Part shown: one piece after another, positions 59,277 through 64,000 of the stretch
Position numbering within the stretch: position 1 is the first letter of the stretch
Layout of the letters: each line of letters starts with the position of its first letter
NCBI RefSeq assembly: GCF_900109565.1
Contig: NZ_FNZZ01000002.1
Coordinates: forward strand, 248,001 to 312,000
Origin: Sphingomonas palmae
GTDB lineage: Bacteria > Pseudomonadota > Alphaproteobacteria > Sphingomonadales > Sphingomonadaceae
DNA length: 64,000 bases
Direction: 5' to 3'
Program-made: the position numbers and the translations under genes
The notes under the pieces: generated by a model
Seen by the model: the letters and a program-made list of their open reading frames with translations, nothing else
Databases searched by the model: none
Told to the model about the DNA's origin: nothing

Positions 59277-60253
59277 GCAAGCGATCCTCCATCTTACGCA
59301 TCGTCATCACCGGCGCGTCGAGCGGGATCGGCGCCGCCACCGCGCTCGCTTTCGCGAAGAAGGGTGCGCACCTCGTGCTCGCCGCGCGCGGGCAAGCGGG
59401 GCTGGAGGACATTGCCGCGAAGGTACGCGCCGCGGGCGGTACCGCCGAGGTGCGATCGGTCGACGTGACCGACGCCGCAGCGGTCGCCGCCTTCGCCGCC
59501 GAAGCAAAGGCGATCCTGGGCGAGATCGACCTGTGGTTCAGCAACGTCGGCGTCGGCGTGGTCGGCAAGTACCAAGACGTGCCGATGGCGGATCACAAGC
59601 AGGTGATCGACGCCAATCTGCTGGGCCACATGAACGATGCGCACGCGGTCTGGCCGATCTTTCTCGCGCAGGACCGCGGCACCTGGGTCAACATGATCTC
59701 GGTCGGCGGCTTCTTTGCGACGCCCTATGCCGCCGCCTATGCCGCGAGCAAATTCGGGCTGCGCGGTTTCAGCCAGGCACTGCGCGCCGAAGTGTCCAAG
59801 CACCCGCACATTCACGTCTGCGACGTCTACCCGACCTTCGTCGACACGCCGGGCATCGATCACACGGGCAATTACACCGGCGCGACGCTGTCGCTGCCCC
59901 CCGGCGCGCTCGCGCCCGAGACGGTGGCGAAAGCAGTGGTGAAACTCGCCAAACGCCCTCGCAACACGACCGTCATCGGCGCACCCGCCTGCGCGATGAA
60001 GCTCGGGCAGTTCGCCGCGCCGAACCTCGGTGCCGCGATCATGAACGGCTTCATGGACGTGTGGTCCGACCGCGCCGAATCGGGTGAAGACGACGCTGGC
60101 GCGCTCCACGAACCGCCCGCGGCGGCGAGCGGGGTCGATGGTGGTCGACGTCATCCCGAGCGGCGACGCAAGGCCGGAATCGTCGCCGGCGGTGTCGCCG
60201 CCGCGGGGCTGGCCGGGCTCGCCGCATTCCTCTGGGGGCGTCACCACGACTGA
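59273..60253 (+). CDS. Short-chain dehydrogenase/reductase with a C-terminal membrane helix
   Basis: A 326-residue SDR. The Rossmann motif is TGASSGIGAATALAF, the NNVG-like segment is SNVGVG, and the catalytic Tyr and Lys sit in YAASKFGLRG. After about residue 260 comes a spacer and then a hydrophobic C-terminus, VAAAGLAGLAAFLWGR, so the protein is probably membrane-anchored, which is unusual for this size. The start is GTG 59273, overlapping the cupin stop. It is cotranscribed with the cupin. The 3' end overlaps the next gene. Substrate unknown. Confidence 0.87.
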   Translation: MSKRSSILRIVITGASSGIGAATALAFAKKGAHLVLAARGQAGLEDIAAKVRAAGGTAEVRSVDVTDAAAVAAFAAEAKAILGEIDLWFSNVGVGVVGKYQDVPMADHKQVIDANLLGHMNDAHAVWPIFLAQDRGTWVNMISVGGFFATPYAAAYAASKFGLRGFSQALRAEVSKHPHIHVCDVYPTFVDTPGIDHTGNYTGATLSLPPGALAPETVAKAVVKLAKRPRNTTVIGAPACAMKLGQFAAPNLGAAIMNGFMDVWSDRAESGEDDAGALHEPPAAASGVDGGRRHPERRRKAGIVAGGVAAAGLAGLAAFLWGRHHD

Positions 60254-60605
60254 CCGCGCGCCCGTCACCCCGGACGGCCGCTACCTCGTCGTACGCGGTC
60301 GTTTGTGGCGGCGGAGCAACCCTGCACTATCCGACGACGCGCGCACCGCGCTGGTCGCCGAGTTGATGGACGCGCGGCGAGTCATCGGCAGCGCTGGCCG
60401 CACCGGGAACACCGAAGCAGTCGCCGCCGCACGCGGCCGGGTTCACGCCGCCAAGGTCGCGCTCGGCGAGCGTGGCCCCGTCTGGTGGAACGACGGCGCC
60501 CCCGATCTCAACCGCCACATGGCGCGCAACACACCCTACGCCGACTGGTTCGCGTCGCTGGACCTCTCCGCCGACCATCCCTCCTCGGACGGACCAGCAG
60601 GTTAG
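60192..60605 (+). CDS. Conserved-looking hypothetical protein (start uncertain)
   Basis: The body of this protein begins about 60250 with TDRAPVTPDGRYLVVRGRLWRR and continues ALSDDARTALVAELMDARRVIG, then GPVWWNDGAPDLNRHMARN and PYADWFASLDLSADH. It is polar, helical and rich in Arg and Asp. The start is uncertain: GTG 60192 is listed, and ATG 60138 is possible; either overlaps the SDR end, and the first residues of both versions read like a shadow of the SDR tail. It is probably cotranscribed with the SDR. I do not recognise the family. Confidence 0.6.
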   Translation: MSPPRGWPGSPHSSGGVTTTDRAPVTPDGRYLVVRGRLWRRSNPALSDDARTALVAELMDARRVIGSAGRTGNTEAVAAARGRVHAAKVALGERGPVWWNDGAPDLNRHMARNTPYADWFASLDLSADHPSSDGPAG

Positions 60606-60622
60606 GTATCAAACCAAGCCAC

Positions 60623-61927
60623 TCAGACCGACACTGCCGCCTCGGCTCGCCCGCCGTTACCAAAGATGCGCAGATAACGTTCGATCTCGCGCGGATCGCC
60701 CGTCGCCTTGGACGGATTGTCCGACAGCTTGACCGCGGGTCGCCCGTTCGCCTCGATCACCTTGGCGACGAGCGAGATCGGCTCCAGCGCGTGTCCGCCT
60801 TGGGGATCGCAACCGCGGAAATCGTTGGTCAGGTTCGTGCCCCAACCAAAGCTCATCCGCACCTGCCCCGCGAAGTGGCGGTAGGTCGCTTCGATCGAGT
60901 CGACATCTATGCCGTCGGAAAAGATCAGCAGCTTGGCGCGCGGATCGCGACCACGCGCGCGCCACCAGTCGATGATCTGCTCGCCCGCTTGGACCGGCGG
61001 CAAGCTGTCGGGGCGGAAGCCGGTCCAGTCGGCGACCCAGTCGGGCGCGTGCTCGAGGAACGCCTTGGTGCCGAACGCATCGGGCAGCACGACGCGCAGA
61101 TTGCCGCCGTAATGCGCCTGCCATTCCTCCAGCACGCGGTACGGCGCCGCGGCGACCCCCGCATCGTCGTCGGCGAGTGCGGCCATTACCATCGGCAGCT
61201 CGTGCGCGTTGGTCCCGATCGCCTCCAGGTCGTTGTCCATCGCCAGCAGCACGTTGGACGACCCGATGAAGTGGCTGCCGAGCCCCTCCTTCAGCGCCTC
61301 GACGCACCAGCGCTGCCACAGGAAGCTGTGCCGCCGCCGCGTGCCGAAATCGGAGATGACGAGCTCGGGCAAGTGCCGCAGCCGCTCGACCTTCTCCCAC
61401 AATTTCGCCTTGGCGCGCGCGTAGAGCACATCGAGCTCGAACCGCCCGCGCGCCCTGAGCGCGGCGCGGCTGCGCAGTTCGTTGACGATCGCGAGCGCGG
61501 GAATCTCCCACATCGTCGTGTCGGTCCAAGCGCCCTCGAAATGCAGCTCGTACTGGCCGTCCGCCACGCGAAGGTCGTAGTCGGGCAGCCGAAAGTCGGC
61601 CAGCCAGGCGAGGAAATCGGGCGCGAACATCCGCCGCTCGCCGTAGAAGGTATTGCCCGCCAGCCAGATCAGCTCCTTCTTCGCCAGCCTGACCCCGCGC
61701 GCGTGGTCCAGCTGCTCGCGCAGTTCCGCCTCGTCGACCGCTTCGGCCAGCCGCACCGATTTCGTCCGGTTAATCAGCGCGAAGGTCGCGCGCACGTCGC
61801 GGTGCTCGCGCCAGATCATCTGCAGCATCAGCAGCTTGTAGAAATCGGTATCAAGCAGGCTGCGGACGATGGGGTCCAGCCGCCAGCTATGGTCGTACAC
61901 GCGCGTGGCGATGTCGGTCACCGCCAC
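60623..61927 (-). CDS. pncB: Nicotinate phosphoribosyltransferase
   Basis: A 434-residue NAPRTase. It joins nicotinate to PRPP with ATP to give nicotinate mononucleotide in NAD salvage. Markers are [17 protein letters not shown], the [13 protein letters not shown] region with basic residues at the phosphate site, and [12 protein letters not shown]. The length fits. The start is GTG 61927 with AGGAGG 7 bases upstream. It is convergent with the SDR/cupin run and lies 20 bases downstream of the second SDR gene. Confidence 0.95.
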   Translation of the reverse strand: MAVTDIATRVYDHSWRLDPIVRSLLDTDFYKLLMLQMIWREHRDVRATFALINRTKSVRLAEAVDEAELREQLDHARGVRLAKKELIWLAGNTFYGERRMFAPDFLAWLADFRLPDYDLRVADGQYELHFEGAWTDTTMWEIPALAIVNELRSRAALRARGRFELDVLYARAKAKLWEKVERLRHLPELVISDFGTRRRHSFLWQRWCVEALKEGLGSHFIGSSNVLLAMDNDLEAIGTNAHELPMVMAALADDDAGVAAAPYRVLEEWQAHYGGNLRVVLPDAFGTKAFLEHAPDWVADWTGFRPDSLPPVQAGEQIIDWWRARGRDPRAKLLIFSDGIDVDSIEATYRHFAGQVRMSFGWGTNLTNDFRGCDPQGGHALEPISLVAKVIEANGRPAVKLSDNPSKATGDPREIERYLRIFGNGGRAEAAVSV

Positions 61928-61947
61928 GCGGAGTCCTCCTCAACAGG

Positions 61948-62805
61948 TCAGAGGAACGGCGTACCACCCGTCACCGGGATTGTCGCGCCCGAGATATAGC
62001 TCGCCTCGTCGCTCGCCAGCATGACGTAGGGCGGCGCGAGCTCCGCCGGCTGCGCCGCGCGCCCGATCGGCGTTTCCTGCCCGAACGACTTCACCTGATC
62101 GGCGGGCATCGTCGACGGGATCAGCGGGGTCCACACCGGCCCCGGCGCGACCGCGTTGACGCGGATGCCGCGCTTGGCGAGCATCTGCGCCAGCCCGGCG
62201 GTGAAATTGTGGATCGCGCCCTTGGTGGTGGCATAGGCGAGCAAGGTCGGCAGCGGCTTGTCGGCGTTGACCGATGTCGTGTTGATGATCGACGATCCCT
62301 CGCGCATGTGTGGCACCGCGGCTTTGCAGAGATAGAACATCGCGTGCATGTTGATCGCGAAGGTCTTCTCCCATTCGTCATCGGCGATGTCCTCGATCTC
62401 GGCGAAGGTGTGCTGGTAGGCCGCATTGTTGACCAGCACGTCGACGCGCCCGAACGCCTCCACCGCCTTGGCGACGACCGCGCGGGCGTGTTCGGGATCG
62501 CTGATGTCGCCGGGCACCAGCACCGCCTTGCGTCCCGCGTCCTCGACCAGCCGCTTGGTCTCGGCCGCGTCGTCGTCCTCGTTCAGGTAGCTGATCAGCA
62601 CGTCCGCGCCCTCGCGCGCGAAGGCGAGCGCGACGGCGCGCCCGATCCCGCTGTCGCCGCCGGTCACGATCGCCTTGCGGTTGTTCAACCGACCATAGCC
62701 GATGTAGCTGTCCTCGCCGTGATCGGGGCGCGGGTCCATCTGCTCGGTGTGGCCGGGCACCTCCTGCTGCTGCTCGGCGAAAGGCGGTTCGGGGCGAAAG
62801 GTCAT
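61948..62805 (-). CDS. Short-chain dehydrogenase (general stress-type SDR)
   Basis: A 285-residue SDR with an N-terminal extension (MTFRPEPPFAEQQQEVPGHT) before the Rossmann motif TGGDSGIGRAVALAF. NNAAYQ, NTTSVNADKP and the catalytic YATTKGA are clear. The extended N-terminus with RPDHGEDSY is typical of the YghA/YhdF-like general-stress SDRs. Substrate unknown. The ATG at 62805 follows AGGAG; an upstream start is rejected. It precedes pncB in the same direction and may be cotranscribed. Confidence 0.9.
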   Translation of the reverse strand: MTFRPEPPFAEQQQEVPGHTEQMDPRPDHGEDSYIGYGRLNNRKAIVTGGDSGIGRAVALAFAREGADVLISYLNEDDDAAETKRLVEDAGRKAVLVPGDISDPEHARAVVAKAVEAFGRVDVLVNNAAYQHTFAEIEDIADDEWEKTFAINMHAMFYLCKAAVPHMREGSSIINTTSVNADKPLPTLLAYATTKGAIHNFTAGLAQMLAKRGIRVNAVAPGPVWTPLIPSTMPADQVKSFGQETPIGRAAQPAELAPPYVMLASDEASYISGATIPVTGGTPFL

Positions 62806-62867
62806 GCGTGACTCCTGCATCTGCCGACGCACAAAGAACCGGGTCGCCGATGCGTTCCCGCACGCGG

Positions 62868-64000
62868 TCAGGCGACCGCGGCGGCACCCTCCCCCTCGAT
62901 CCGCGCCGCGACCATCGCGCGAATGTCGACCCGCGCCTTCAACCGCGCGGCGAGCAGCGCGGTGCCGCTGATCTTGCGCTGGACGAACAGGGTGTCGATC
63001 GGCGGCACGTGCCAGGTCGAACGGTCGCGCGCCATGTCGATCGCCTGTTCGCGCAACACGCCGACGAAGGCGCGGTCGCCGAAATCGAACACGCCGGGCT
63101 GGTTGAGCTCGGACAGGATCACGTCGATCATGCGGTCGACCAGCGCGCGGTGCGCGGTCGCCGCCGCCTCGCCCATGAACCCCGCCGCGACCGCCGCCTC
63201 GCGCACCGCGTCGCGGTTCCCCGACAGTCCTGCGGCGAGCAGCCGGCGATAACCCGCGCTCGTTTCCGCCGGCACGCCGCGCGCGGCACCGAAATCGAGC
63301 AGCACCAGCCGACCGGTCTCGGGCTGCCAGCGATAATTGGCGAAATTGGGGTCGGTCTGCATCAGCCCCCAGTCGAACAGCTCGCGCAGCACCAGCGCGA
63401 TTAGCCGCGCCATCGCGGCGTCGCGCACCGTCTGGTCACCGTCCTCCAGCGTCTCGATCGGCACGCCCGCGACGAAGTCCATCGCCAACACGCGCTCGGT
63501 CGTCAGCGATGGTTCGAGCTTCGGCACCACGAACCCGTCCTCGCCCGCCAGCAGTTCGCCGTAGCGCGTCAGCATCGCACCCTCGCGGCGGTAATCGGCC
63601 TCCTCGTGCAGCTGCCGCTTGGCTTCTTCCAGCAACGGCTTGATGTCGAGTTCACGCGGCAGCAGCCCCGACACGCGCAGCAGCGTCGCGACATTGTCGA
63701 CGTCGGCGTCGATGCTCTCCTTGACGCCCGGATACTGCACCTTGATCGCCAGTTCGCGCCCGTCGGGCAATCGCGCGCGGTGGACCTGCCCGATCGAGGC
63801 GGCGGCGATCGGGTGCGCCTGGAAATGCGCGAAGCGCCTGCGCCAGCCCTGACCCCACTCGCGCGCCAGCACCGCGTCCAATTGCTTGGGCGGCATATGG
63901 TGCGCGTTGTCGCGCAATCGCGCGAGAATTTGCGTCAGTTCGGGCGGCAGCATGTCGCCGGCGTCCATCGACACCATCTGCCCGAGCTTCATCGCCGCCC
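62868..64000 (-). CDS. ABC1/UbiB-family atypical kinase (5' end beyond window)
   Basis: The visible 377 residues belong to the UbiB/AarF family, which acts in ubiquinone biosynthesis or related membrane processes. The KxGQ motif (KLGQM) is at the beginning, the Ala-rich nucleotide loop is AAASIGQVHRA, the lysine region is IKVQYPGV, and DPNFANYRW and LLDFGAARG are the catalytic and metal loops. The frame is open past the window end and reads A-A before the internal ATG at 63992, so the gene starts upstream. A C-terminal helical part is present; the usual two tail membrane helices are not obvious. Confidence 0.9.
   Translation of the reverse strand, partial: AAMKLGQMVSMDAGDMLPPELTQILARLRDNAHHMPPKQLDAVLAREWGQGWRRRFAHFQAHPIAAASIGQVHRARLPDGRELAIKVQYPGVKESIDADVDNVATLLRVSGLLPRELDIKPLLEEAKRQLHEEADYRREGAMLTRYGELLAGEDGFVVPKLEPSLTTERVLAMDFVAGVPIETLEDGDQTVRDAAMARLIALVLRELFDWGLMQTDPNFANYRWQPETGRLVLLDFGAARGVPAETSAGYRRLLAAGLSGNRDAVREAAVAAGFMGEAAATAHRALVDRMIDVILSELNQPGVFDFGDRAFVGVLREQAIDMARDRSTWHVPPIDTLFVQRKISGTALLAARLKARVDIRAMVAARIEGEGAAAVA

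Noticed and set aside
1..64000. tRNA, rRNA, CRISPR array, insertion sequence or prophage
   Set aside because: No clover-leaf sequences, direct-repeat arrays, transposase genes, terminal inverted repeats or phage structural genes were found by reading.

Overview
The window is typical high-GC alphaproteobacterial chromosome and most resembles a sphingomonad (Sphingomonas or a close relative). The basis is the gene content: exosortase-A-associated glycan genes, a TonB-dependent receptor, an intracellular PHB depolymerase, a short PutA, sphingomonad-type small unknown proteins, and candidate GGAAC/CGTT-type general-stress promoters and GTTC-N7-GTTC LexA boxes of the alphaproteobacterial kind. No tRNA, rRNA, CRISPR array, insertion sequence or prophage was seen. 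Coding density is high; no gene-free stretch exceeds 300 bases, and the longest (49571-49850) is the leader of a DEAD-box helicase gene.

Layout. 1-1347: the end of a small membrane protein, then a LexA-like S24 repressor divergent from a two-gene operon, with a LexA-type box between them. 1348-5297: a segment of an exosortase-A/exopolysaccharide locus (glycosyltransferase, tiny membrane ORF, O-glycosylation ligase-like protein, Pro-rich membrane protein). 5307-9574: stress and housekeeping genes (DJ-1/PfpI protein, topoisomerase IB, MscS channel, GAF protein, glycine-zipper protein). 9636-16557: catabolism (PutA, MaoC hydratase, thiolase, PNPOx-like stress protein, PHB depolymerase) plus a 29-residue toxin-like peptide beside two unusual hairpins. 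16724-25558: ABC exporter, a coupled pair of small genes ending in an orphan DUF2384 antitoxin-like protein, enoyl reductase-like protein, RNase R, an archaeal/eukaryotic-type ProS, and a beta-helix protein. 25790-28498: aldehyde dehydrogenase and an outer-membrane barrel.

28518-36594 is a coherent valine-degradation operon: TetR regulator, MmsB, small membrane protein, enoyl-CoA hydratase, HIBYL-CoA hydrolase, isobutyryl-CoA dehydrogenase, a lipoprotein and MmsA, facing a divergent LysR gene. Together the enzymes take isobutyryl-CoA to propionyl-CoA. 36596-47466: trehalase, DUF885 protein, fumarylacetoacetase-family enzyme, TPR/TonB-like protein, thioredoxin-like protein, LCAD-type acyl-CoA dehydrogenase, chemoreceptor and DUF3429 protein. 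47471-55092: hybrid histidine kinase, DEAD-box helicase, a small frameshifted gene, CoA-transferase and TonB-dependent receptor. 55290-64000: DUF4142 protein and UDG-family protein behind a second LexA-type box, glycosyltransferase, metallophosphoesterase, glutamine amidotransferase, a cupin-SDR-small protein run, PncB, a second SDR and a UbiB/ABC1 kinase cut by the window edge.

The most notable observations are the two intergenic GTTC-N7-GTTC boxes, the 29-residue toxin-like peptide with its twin hairpins, the orphan DUF2384 pair with two TTG starts, the frameshifted small gene after the helicase, and three stress-type promoter candidates. All regulatory calls are sequence-pattern inferences.
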